From NCBI GenBank assembly GCA_030272155.1, contig CP126196.1, forward strand, positions 1,054,001 through 1,118,000: a DNA stretch of 64,000 bases, written 5' to 3'. The number at the start of each line of letters is the position of its first letter. Position 1 is the stretch's first letter. Positions 11,271 through 20,563 of the stretch are shown one piece after another. The DNA is from Tetradesmus obliquus. Its lineage: Eukaryota > Chlorophyta > Chlorophyceae > Sphaeropleales > Scenedesmaceae. Under the pieces are notes generated by a model, which did not search any database, had not been told where the DNA came from, and saw only the letters and a list, made by a program, of their open reading frames with translations. The position numbers and the translations under genes are program-made.

Positions 11271-14200
11271 TGCAACAGCAGCAGCAGCAGCAGCACAGCA
11301 GCAGCAGCAGCACAGCAGAAGCAACAGTGGCAGCAGCGCCGTGACGTGGGCCCGTGCTTGGAATAATTGTTGTGTGGTGCTTGCTGCGTTGTGTTGACGC
11401 TAGGGTCTGGCTGGGATGTGCGTCTCCTGTTACGGCTCTACTCCTGCAACTTCTGTCAGGGTTGACTGTGGCTAGCCAATGTTTGACTGTTGCTGAAGCA
11501 TATTCTGGCCATGCCAGTCCTGCATGCTTGCTGCACTTCTGCTGGCGACGCGGCTGTACTGCACGCGGCGTGATGACAGCTGCTTCACAAGCAGCTTCAG
11601 CTAACACGCTAGCTCCTAATGTCCTGTGTTTGCAGGCAGCGCGGCTGTATTGCGGCCTGCTGGAGTTCGGCTATTTTGCGGCTGCCCTGGAGGCGCGCTG
11701 CCGCACTGTCGGCATCCAGATTGGCAGCGACAGCGCCGCCATGATCGCACACGCTGACTCGCTGCCAGAAGATGAGCTTCGGCGGATGTGCGCTGTGCAG
11801 AGGTGAGCAGTGACCTTGTTGTGTGGCGATTAAAAAGCGCAGCAGCATCGCAGGTGGATGTAACAGACGTGCGACTTTCAGCTGCACTGGAATTGCTGCA
11901 TGCTTGTTGTGGTCCAAACCGCATTGTCACTCCCACTCCAGATGCAATGATATGGTGCCGCATGCGTTTGCCGCCTGCTGCTGAGCTGCAGCGCTGATGG
12001 CTGGTGTGGTGCAGTGCGCTACATGGGCACAGTGTCCGGCCTGGTGGCTGGTTTGTTTGTACTGCTTAAACACCGTGCATGTGTGCTGCCGTGCAAACAC
12101 AGCAGAGGCAAGTAGCACTCAGCGCCTTTTTGGTGTTATTATCATCTTGGTGTGGCCGGTACTCTGGTACTCCGGTACAGCAACACTTTGCTCACCGCCT
12201 TGCCCTGCACGTGCCCTGCACTCGCCGCCTGGCACCTGTCGCCCGCTGCTGAGCTGCACTCGCCGCCTGGCACCTGTCGCCCGCTGCTGAGCTGCACTCG
12301 CCGCCTGGCACCTGTCGCCCGCTGCTGAGCTGCACTCGCCGCCTGGCACCTGTCGCCCGCTGCTGAGCTGCACTCGCCGCCTGGCACCTGTCGCCCGCTG
12401 CTGAGCTGCAGTGCTGATGGCTGGTGGGGTGCCGTGCGCCACGTGGGCACCATCTTCGGCCTGGCACCCAACGCTGACGCCTTTGACTCCTTCGGGCTGC
12501 CATTTCCTGACCTAGCGGTCACCATCAGCCAAATCCAGGTGCGTGCTGATGCAGGAGCTGCTGTCGTTCAGAGTGCCACCTCACTCGCCACTTACAGTGT
12601 CACCTCAGTTTGTGGCGATTTTGCATGACCGGCGTCTAATGTTGATGTACGTTAGGGTGGGCTGCGCTTCCCTGACCTTGCGGTCACCATCATTCAGGCT
12701 TCCACTAGGCCGAACCAGGCTTGTTTTACCGATGCTTAGTAGGCTTGATAGGCTTAGTTAACCATGTCGTCCTTGGTTAATCGACTTCCTGCTAGGGTCC
12801 CTATCAAGGCTTTCCCGCCAACCAAGCCGTGAACAAGGGTTACCGTTGGTGATCAAGGCTAGCAACGAGGGCTTGTTTGCGCGTGCAAGGGTTACCAAGG
12901 CATGTAACGCAGGCTTGTTTGCGCGTGCCAGGGACAAACAAGAATTAGGGTAGGGATTACTTGTAACTACCACAGTGAGTTCGTTTGTCGGGGGGGGGGG
13001 GGGGGGGGGGAGGGGGCATTGAGGCTCCGGAGCATGCCCCAAGGGGTGGGGCATCGTGGCACCACGGGCGACCTGCTGCAAAGCCTGCAAAACGCACTGA
13101 GCACAGGGCAGTTTGGGGCCCTGGGAGGGGGGGGGGGCAAGGGGCATTACTCGTTGTCAGCCCTGCAGGCAATGCCCAGGGGGTGGCGCATTGTTTGAGT
13201 TGTCACAAACGAACTCACTGTGGCAGTTACAAGTAATCCCTACCCTTAGTAGCGATTTACCAAGGTTTGGTCGCTGATTGATGCGGCAATGTAGTACAGC
13301 TTTCAGCCGCAGCTGCCCTCGACTGTTCCGAGAATACGTAGTAAAGCTTAACAGACACCGCTCTACAGGCATGCCGCGCCACCTTGCTGCTCTGTCATGT
13401 GTTAAAATACAAACCAGACAGATAGCACACCAGTCTTGAAGGTGTATGATCTGAGCTAGTATGTCGTTACCATCCATAATGATATTGAATCGAAGCAGTC
13501 ATCGCCTCGAACGGCACACGCAAACGTAGCCGGTACAAGATGCTTGCGAGGCTGAGAGCGAGTGCCCTCTGGCTGATCGCTCTCAACACTCGTTTGCTTG
13601 CTAGTTTAGCGACAATGCGAGTGCAATATGCTTAGATCGCTGCGGACTTGCTGAGGTTGAGCAGCAGGAGTTGGTGAAGCAGTGGCAGGCTTCATGGTTC
13701 ATCCAGCAATCTCCTGGCTGTTCGCGCACCTTGATCCGTGAATCAGGTGTAATAATCACCACATTTCGCTTCATACGCATTGGTGAGCTATGTACGGCAG
13801 AGCAACTGCAGCTAGCAAGACAGCACCACCTACTGCTGTCAACGGGTGTCAGTGCAAGCTGCAGCAGTGCAACAAGAAGATGGCTGGAATGATATACAGT
13901 TCCTTTCAAGCCATTGACATCGTTTACATCTTTGTAATATTCGTATGCTGAGGCAGATGTCAGAGCTGGGTGCCTGCAGGCGTCTATAAGGTGCAGCTGG
14001 GCCACATGTGCTGATGTTGCTGTGTGCGCGCAGCAGGAAGCAACCCAAGTTTGGAACATAGGTAGGTCAGAAGCGTGCTTTCAACAGTTGAACTGCCCCG
14101 CACCCGTACAGCAGGTTGCGCTGTGCTGTTAGGGTTGCAGAATATGCCAGCGGCATGATTCAAACAACCACCGCGCATGCATGCTGTAGCAGTTCTGTGC

Positions 14201-15796
14201 CATCACACCACATGTCTTTCTGGTAATGCCTGTGTGCGTTCCACTTCAATGTAGGTTGCTTGAACCCCTTGAGCAGGCACAGCAAAAGGTGGGCCGGGCA
14301 CACAGGCAGCGAGCAACCGCCAAGCAGCATGGTGCAGCGAGTGCAATTCCTGGTGAGCTCTCATACGTTCTGTCGATGCTCCTCATAAATGATTGTGATG
14401 CTGATGCAAGCACTCTGCCGCATCACGTGTGGGTCAGCAGCAGAGTTGCTACGGTTCGGTTGGAATTTGCAGTGCCTGATATGTTATGCACTTCAGTGAT
14501 TCAAGTAGTGAGAACATGTCGCAGCAGGGCATGCTTGGTGGATGGAAATCTCCGAGCTCCTGGTTGACAGAGTTTGCCCACAATGATGCTGCTGTCAGCC
14601 GGTGCTTTGTACCTGCATGCTTCAGGCATCTAAGTGCAGCTGCTGTTATTTTTTCTGCTGTACCATTGCAGGCGTCTTCCCTGGGAACGACCGCTGCTAC
14701 TGTGCGCATCTAGATTGCACAGCCACAGCGGCTGAAGATGAGAGAACATCATCACAAATTGCAGCGTCTTTGGTGGCTGGTGATGTTTGGAAGTGGTGCA
14801 GTTGGTGGTTGTACTGGTGTGTTGGCACAGCAAAGTGTACCCCTGCTATAGGTGTAGCTGTAGGGGCAGGTCATGTCCACTTATGGAGCAAGTCATGAAC
14901 ACTTTCAAGTATGGTTGGTGTGTTGCTGTATGTGGCATATGTGCTGGGTGCTTCAGCTGTGACTGGCAAGCTTGCCAATTGGCGCACCTGCTGCCAGCTG
15001 GCAGCTGCGCAGTTGCAGTGACTTGCTCATTGGGGGGCCGCCCCCGCAGACCTAGCATATGCTCTTGATGCTACTCCTGTTTGTGTTTCTGTACTGTAAT
15101 GGAACACAAGGCAAGGCTAACCCCCGGTAGGGCTTGACAGTGCGAAGCCTTGATGGCACGTGTACGTACCAAGCGTTGACTCGCAGCCGTGACCAAGGAT
15201 TCGTTGACAAGGTTTGATAAACAAGGGTTGACAAATTCAAACGCAAGGGTTGGTCGACAAGGGTTGGCTGTAGCAAGCCTTGTCAGCAGCTTGGTCGCCC
15301 TTCGTAGGATCGCTACCTACTAAGGTTACTAAGGTCCTCGATGCTACTAAGGGCAACCAAGGGGTATCCTTAGTTAATCATTGACTGTCGTCCTTCGTAG
15401 GCCTTGGTACCCCGTTGTTCAAGTAGGCCTAATTCGGCCTAGTGTTCTCTTGTGCGCAGCGAAGCCTCACACACTTCCCTTGCCACTGCTGCTTTTGTGC
15501 ACCGCACCTGTCTGCAGATGGAGCCTGCTGCTAACCTGCTGGAGCACTTCAACACGCCAGGCACTGCAGCGCGGCTCGCAGCGCGCTCCACAGAGCAAGA
15601 CCCGCCACTTGAAGGCAGCCTTCCTGATGCCAATCTGGTGTCATTTGAGCTGGGGTTGTTCCGGCGGCTGCTGCTTGAGGCTGCCGTGTATGGTGCATTG
15701 CTGTTTGGGGTGGAGCAGCAGGTGGAGCGGCAGTACAGCTACAAGCTGTCCTGCAGGCGGGAGCGGGAAGCACATGCAGGGCAGCCGCCGCTGTGA
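9540..15796 (+). CDS. DUF760-family plastid protein
   Basis: Exons 9540-9735, 10091-10352, 10882-11218, 11636-11802, 12412-12538 and 15518-15796 join in consistent phase into 455 residues. Residues 1-~50 look like a chloroplast transit peptide (Arg/Ser-rich, no acid). The next exons match the plant DUF760 pattern: SSPQGSQLAYIL, MFEPAVKTYLTELQQERDAE, ELMRRIRAVREAERGQVVAD, ILYLEVARQLQ, then a VADAIVSYL segment and LYCGLLEFGYFAAALEARCR. Plant relatives include chloroplast proteins reported as UV-B responsive; no biochemical activity is established. Ala, Gln and Ser runs interrupt the domain. An optional in-phase exon at 10480-10545 is flanked by splice-like sites but breaks the conserved region, so I left it out. 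The last intron is 2.98 kb because of a CACTA transposon insertion. Confidence 0.82.
10632..10800 (+). repeat. Two echoes of the REAERGQVVADIL exon start
   Basis: Copies start after acceptors at 10636 and 10757, and the true exon starts at 10882 (spacing 121 and 125 bp). Each repeats CTGC-rich intron end, CAG, then about 40 nt encoding EAERGQVVADIL. The copies diverge beyond that point. Confidence 0.88.
11965..12060 (+). repeat. Echo of the exon beginning at 12412
   Basis: The segment repeats CTGCTGAGCTGCAG followed by about 60 nt nearly matching the start of exon 12412-12538 (ADGWW region), 420 bp upstream of the real one. Confidence 0.8.
12216..12411 (+). repeat. 38-bp tandem repeat ending at a 3' splice site
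   Basis: About 5.2 nearly identical 38-bp units start at 12216, 12254, 12292, 12330 and 12368 (unit begins CTGCACTCGCCGCCTGGCAC). The last partial unit changes CTGCAC to CTGCAG and so forms the acceptor of exon 12412-12538. The array thus makes the intron's 3' end. The pattern has no spacers and is not CRISPR-like. Confidence 0.92.
12650..12695 (+). repeat. Echo of the end of exon 12412-12538
   Basis: Encodes GLRFPDLAVTI, matching GLPFPDLAVTI at the exon end. It lies about 120 bp downstream, directly before the CACTA insertion. Confidence 0.75.
12703..15444. mobile_element. CACTA (CMC/EnSpm) DNA transposon, probably non-autonomous
   Basis: The element begins CACTAGGCCGAA and ends TTCGGCCTAGTG, perfect 12-bp inverted termini with the CACTA...TAGTG ends that define the superfamily. 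It is flanked by a 3-bp target duplication, TTC (12700-12702 and 15445-15447), the size this superfamily makes. Both subterminal regions (about 12745-12945 and 15100-15400) are packed with short AACAAGG/CCTTG-type motifs in both orientations, as in the subterminal repeats that bind CACTA transposases. Length is 2,742 bp. I recognise no transposase in the interior (13.26-15.1 kb), so it is called non-autonomous. It sits in the last intron of the DUF760 gene, 73 bp before the last exon. Confidence 0.85.
12948..13245. mobile_element. MITE of PIF/Harbinger type nested in the CACTA element
   Basis: A 298-bp segment bounded by inverted repeats of about 40 bp, starting GGGTAGGGATTACTTGTAAC at the left and its complement at the right, with a few mismatches. 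It is flanked by TTA on both sides (12945-12947, 13246-13248), the TWA target duplication typical of PIF/Harbinger and Tourist elements. The interior holds a poly-G run of about 20 and a second G-run near 13126-13136, and no coding capacity. It inserted after the CACTA element. Confidence 0.85.
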
Positions 15797-15912
15797 ATGT
15801 GTTATTGCAGCAGCCGCAACTGCCTCAAGCTGACATGGCGTGTGTGTGATTGCTTAGTGGACAGGCGCCTGCACCGCGCCGCGTATTATGTGCATCATCT
15901 GCACGGTGGCAA
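15797..15912. other. 3' flank of the DUF760 gene
   Basis: Short stretch between the stop codon and the next transposon-like element. No clear poly(A) signal identified. Confidence 0.4.
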
Positions 15913-16616
15913 GGGGGGGCACTCTGTAAGTTTTTGACACTAAGTTGATTTGGACCTGAAACTTACACAGTATATTAATTACGATATAAATAACTTATAA
16001 CAAGAAATTATCGCCCATCTGACAAGGTCAAAAGAGGGGGGGGGTGGTCTGGGGGGGTTCAGGTATTTTGCTGTCTTTCTGCCAACTTTCTTTGTAGGCG
16101 TCAGATCAGCGCCGTACGCAGCTCAAATGAAAGCTAATGTTGATATGAGTTTATTAAGATGGTTTGTAGGTTCCTTATTTAAGTTCTGGTGACCAGCGGG
16201 TGCTACATGCACTTTTGGGGGGGCACCGCTGACAGCTCAGGCAGAGGCAGAGGGGTGCTTGCGACCTCAGGGCGAAGCGCAGCACAGCGAACCAGGCCAA
16301 AGCAACCGCTTGTACATGCTTTTGCAACCGCCTATATGTTGGGAGCTTTGTTGTCGATGCTGTCTTGCAGCTGTCACGCAGCGGTTCGATCGATGGATCG
16401 ATTTAGGCATCACAACTGTGTCATACAGCACGAACTACCCCAAGCAAACCCGCATATCAGTTAAATAATATTAATAATTTATTATCTAGGGGGTGTAAAC
16501 GGCTGTTTGAGCCCTTTTGATGGAGGAAGGGGGGGGTACCCCCCCTTTTGAACTAATCAACATAGTGTCTGTCAGCTTTCTTAGTGCCCCGCCCCCCCCC
16601 CCCCCCCCCCCCCCCC
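15913..16616. mobile_element. TIR element with G-rich termini, superfamily uncertain
   Basis: The left end reads a G7 run then CACT, and about 12-15 nt further GACACTAAGTTGATT. The reverse complement of the right end reads a long G run then CACT, followed by GACACTATGTTGATT. The shared, equally spaced blocks make an inverted repeat of about 45 bp. The interior is notably A/T-rich compared with its surroundings and has further G or C runs. No transposase is seen. Flanks GCACGGTGG (15901-15909) and GTGCGGTGG (16617-16625) resemble each other and may be a decayed target duplication of about 9 bp, but the homopolymers blur the exact ends. Confidence 0.6.
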
Positions 16617-17310
16617 GTGCGGTGGTATAGTTTAATTGCTTTGTTTAGCTCCTATTGGAAGCACGGGCGTGCACAGTCCTTGTGTGATCAGTGAAGGTTG
16701 CCTCATGAGCTAGGTTTGGCTCGCAGGCTTGCTGGCCAGTTCTAAGGCTGCGAATCAGGCATCAGTTTGCGATGGTGAACAGTGGTAAAGGTATTTTGAA
16801 CATATTGAGATGGTTGTGACGCCTTATCGTTGAATCCTATGACTGCACTGCACCGGAAATTCGTGTAACCCTCCTTGACGGACCAAAGATTTCCACAGCG
16901 TCTTGATCGTGGGATATACAAGCATTCAAAGCCACGGGGACGCTTTTACCTGTTTCATTGACTTTGTATGACGCAACGGTAGTGTACTCAAACACCTATC
17001 GCAACCTTCCAGCATTTGGACCTCCGGACCGGCCTAAGGCAGATATTGCTTCTCTGGGGGGCAATCAACTCACAAATAAAGCATCAAGTCGTACGGCATC
17101 ATTTACCGTCGATGGCTCTTCAGGTGCGCTTTGCTGGCATTCCTCAAGTTGCGGAGAAAACAAGTCCCGGCTCTTCAGCAGGCAGCTGTGCACTTGTTGG
17201 GCAATGTCACGCCTACAGCGGACGTCAATTGTTCGTAAAAATTGATGACGTGGGTTTAGCGCGCGCCTCATCACGCTCGCATCTATCTTCGTGCTGCTTT
17301 TGAGCTGCAG
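16617..17310. other. No gene recognised
   Basis: No conserved protein motif or RNA gene visible. Possible upstream exons of the next gene were not identified. Confidence 0.3.
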
Positions 17311-17802
17311 GTGCTACACTTAAAAGGAAGCCCTGCAGCAGCAGCACTTTTGCCACTGGTGGAGCTTCAACGAAACATACAAGCACAATTAGCATGGCTG
17401 ACGTTCATGGGGGCCACACTGCTGCTGGCACTGGCGGCGGGAGGCATCAATATCCTGAGCACCATTGCAACAGCAGGGCGCCAGCGCAGCAGCTGCAAGT
17501 TCTGCAGAAGCACGAACATCTCTGTATGCTTCGTCGACTGCGATGACTCGTCAGACGATTTTTATGCACCAGGAGTTGGTAGTGCTGCAAGCAGCTGCAG
17601 CGGCAGCAGCAGTGAGTCTGCAGCAGCATGCTGTGCCGCAGCAGGAGCGCCTGTGTGGCCGCAGCTGCGCGTTCGGGCGCCACAGGCAATCCCTGCAGCA
17701 GCCAGCAGCGGCAGCGCGTCAGCAGCAGGGTTCGATCCTGGGACCCCTCCGCACCAGTGCCGCCGCCGCAGGCCCAGCTTGCTGTGGACCATCCCTGAGT
17801 AG
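17311..17802 (+). CDS. Last exon of an unknown membrane protein (paralogue A)
   Basis: An open stretch starts right after an acceptor (GAGCTGCAG) and runs 164 codons to a stop. Residues ~28-52 form one hydrophobic helix (AQLAWLTFMGATLLLALAAG). A Ser/Ala/Cys-rich region follows, then QLRVRAP and, near the end, PGTPPHQC. The exon at 19952-20563 has the same order: hydrophobic helix, low-complexity region, QLRIRVP, PGTPPQHC. The two are therefore read as paralogues or as a distant duplication. No family recognised. Upstream exons are not found, so the N-terminus is missing. Confidence 0.45.
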   Translation: MLHLKGSPAAAALLPLVELQRNIQAQLAWLTFMGATLLLALAAGGINILSTIATAGRQRSSCKFCRSTNISVCFVDCDDSSDDFYAPGVGSAASSCSGSSSESAAACCAAAGAPVWPQLRVRAPQAIPAAASSGSASAAGFDPGTPPHQCRRRRPSLLWTIPE

Positions 17803-17839
17803 TGCACATAGTTTTCGTCATTTTACAGAGTAGTGAGGC

Positions 17840-17882
<43 letters not shown>

Positions 17883-19951
17883 TTGGATTCGCTCAATGTG
17901 TTGTGGTAGCGTGCCAGAAGGTCATCCCCCTGTGAAAAAACAGCAGCAGCAGCAGCACTATGCGTGTGCACACTGCTTGCGGCGACTATGTGTGGCTTGT
18001 TGCACACTGCACACTGCGTGCTGCCTGCTGCCAGTGTCGTCACACGTGTCGTGGCCACGTTTTTTGGGCAGTTGATGGGCACCAGAACAGGGCCTGAGCG
18101 GTTTCAGCTTGAAGGACAGGCTGTGGTAGCACAGGGAGCAGAGCTGCGCGGTCATTGGCACCATGAAGCACGCGACCTGCAGATGCTAGCAAACAGCGCG
18201 CTATTGTTACTGCCATCAGGTGCATGGTGTTTTTCAGCTGCAGCTTTGGTGCCGGGGAGAATTGCGCTGGATTTGTGGGACACACTCTGCACGGGTGCTG
18301 TGGTCTCATTTTGTGGAATGCTTGTGATTTTGACTGATGCACAACGAGCCAGCTGCAACGCTGAAAAGCACCAGTGTTAATCTGTTATTCCTATTCGAGG
18401 TTTTATTGGTGGCGTAGAGGCTCAAGCTTTTGGGTAGGCTTGGAGGCAGCCAATCAACTGGGTAGCCCAAGCGTTGTGTGTATGCATTGTGGCTGACTTG
18501 CACCTGTGTTGAAGGTGTCAATCGGCTCAGTTGTTGGCATGCTTGTTTTGGTCTCAGGGTTTGGTCTGTGGTTACTGCTGCTGCTAGCGCTGCTGGCTCT
18601 GTGAGCCTGCTGCGGTGCGCAAGAGGGGCACACATGCCACATGCGCTGCAGCTGCACATGTTTGTGTCTATGTGGTGCTCACTGCACTGCCTATGCTCAC
18701 TGCACTGTTTGCTGGCAATACCGCCTTCAAAAAGTCTTTTGCACCACCCTCTAAGCCATAGGCGCCAGCATACTGCTAGCATTGCATCTGCTGTTCAGCA
18801 TAGCAGCAATGCTTGGTAATTATGCTGATGCAAAACCTGAGCATCATCAGCGTGCCATCAGTGATGTTGCGGCAGGCTACTGTGCAATACTTCAAAGCAG
18901 CACCACTCATTACATAACTTCACTGCAGCACAACATGGCAGCGCGACAGTGCAACACGACAGTGCAACACGACAGTGCAGCACGACAGTGCAACACGACA
19001 GTGCAACACGACAGTGCAGCGCGACAGTGCAACACGACAGTGCAACACGACAGTGCAACACGACAGTGCAGCACAACAGTGCAACACGACAGTGCAGTGC
19101 AGCCAGTTGGTACATCATGTACCATCATGTACAGTGTACAGCGGCTGCAGCCTGCGGTAGCCTTAGTTGTAGGCATTCTTACATGCGCGTGGATGCTTGA
19201 TATACTAATGGATTCGGTTTATAGGCATGTATAAGGTGTCTCAAGAAGCGCAGAAGCGGTCAAGCGCTACGACTGCATGTACACATGTGGACCGTCCAGC
19301 AGGCTGCTGGAACACATGATACTACATTGGACCTACTGTACACTCGCTCACCCACCTTGCAATGTCAGCGTGACTTGATGCTGCTCTATATGCTTGTATC
19401 AGATTTTCCACAGTCATTCTGGTGGTTCTATTGTGCGGCCTAGGGCGATCAACGTGCAACCAGCCCAAAACATACAACCTGTTACTCTTAATGTGAGGAT
19501 TGGTTGCGGCGAGCATCAATAGATCTATCATAATATATTACTTGCCCTAACCATATGAACAGCACACGCAAGGAAGGTATCTGTCATTTTGGGCCCAACA
19601 AGCCCGCCAGGGGGAAGCACCGGTGCAGCGGTCTGGTGTTTGGTCTCCGCTGCTTAGTCCAAAACCTGGCTTTTGGACACTTAGTATACTAGCGAACCAT
19701 ACCAGAGCACGAGACGATTGTTTACAGATAGATCCTGCAGCACTACAGCACCACAGCAAGGAAACTGCCACAACCACTATCTCCGAGACAGCCGAGCTTT
19801 TACGCACAGCAACGCAGCATACCCTACCATCTGATTCATAGACATGAAGACACAGGTGAGCGACGCTACAGGCTGGCAATGTCGTGCTGCAGCTGGCTGA
19901 CACTGTGCACAAGCAGCGGCTGCTGCTTGCTGCCTGTCCCATTGCTGCTGG
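17803..19951. other. Mostly unassigned; simple repeats and possible exons
   Basis: Contains an (AGC)14-type tract at about 17839-17881 and a shorter one at 17942-17956. A plus-strand open stretch of about 90 codons at 18108-18378 encodes two hydrophobic segments (ANSALLLLPSGAWCFSAAAL region). It could belong to the flanking membrane-protein family, but without splice support it is not annotated as a gene. The 13-bp minisatellite is listed separately. Confidence 0.3.
18946..19096 (+). repeat. 13-bp minisatellite with a 39-bp higher order
   Basis: About 11.6 copies of ACAGTGCAACACG. Copies 3, 6 and 10 carry a GCA-to-GCAG-type variant (ACAGTGCAGCACG-like), giving a partly regular three-unit, 39-bp period. 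Open frames exist in several phases only because the unit lacks stops. Confidence 0.92.
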
Positions 19952-20434
19952 TTGTCACAGCTGCTTCCAACTGCCATAAGCAGGAACACCTGCATACCAA
20001 TAATAATAATCAGTGATATCTTCATTTCCCCTTTGTTGCTTCAAACATGGCTGACCCTCCTCCTCTTGCTGCTCCTGCTCCTGCTCCTGCACATGTTCAT
20101 CCCGAAGGCTACGTGCGCAGCAGCAAGCGCAGAGCACACTGCCAAGCAATCCACCTTGCAGGAAACCCTCACCAACCTCCTGCTGTCAGGCGCCTCCTCA
20201 CTGCTGCACCTGGCATCCGCCAGCTACAGCGTGCTGTGCAACATAACATCTGCACGGCAGTGGCTTGACTCCTGTGTGTCGAGCAACATTGGAGTGCCCT
20301 TTGATGAGCTGCGGCAACTGAACGACGGCTGCAACCGCATGCTTGGACACACCGACTGCAGCAGCGGCAGCAGATCAGACCTAGCGGCAGATGTAGCAGC
20401 GGAGCAGGGGGGTCACCAGCTGCGCATCAGAGTG

Positions 20435-20475
<41 letters not shown>

Positions 20476-20563
20476 AGAGGAGCTGCTTGAGCCGGGCACG
20501 CCGCCGCAGCACTGCTGCGCCCACAGTGCGATTTTTCCAGGAGCCAGTGTGTTGGTACGATGA
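19952..20563 (+). CDS. Last exon of an unknown membrane protein (paralogue B)
   Basis: Open to a stop at about 20561-20563; the exact exon start is unknown. It encodes a Leu-rich hydrophobic helix ([17 protein letters not shown]), a region with NLLLSGASSLLHLASASY and FDELRQLNDGCNRMLG, then QLRIRVP, an Ala run from (CAG)n, an acidic EEEELLEPGTPPQHC block and a short tail. The QLR-R-P and PGTPP motifs match the end of the 17311-17802 exon in order and position. No family recognised. Confidence 0.45.

Noticed and set aside
12216-12411. CRISPR-like array
   Set aside because: Units are contiguous and identical with no unique spacers; the genome is eukaryotic.
12119-12525. Minus-strand open frames of repeating SSGRQVPGGECSSAAGDR-type residues
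   Set aside because: They are translations of the 38-bp tandem array in an intron; any frame without a stop stays open.
18858-19234. Open frames over the CAGTGCAACACGA repeats
   Set aside because: Produced by the 13-bp minisatellite in several frames on both strands; no codon constraint visible.
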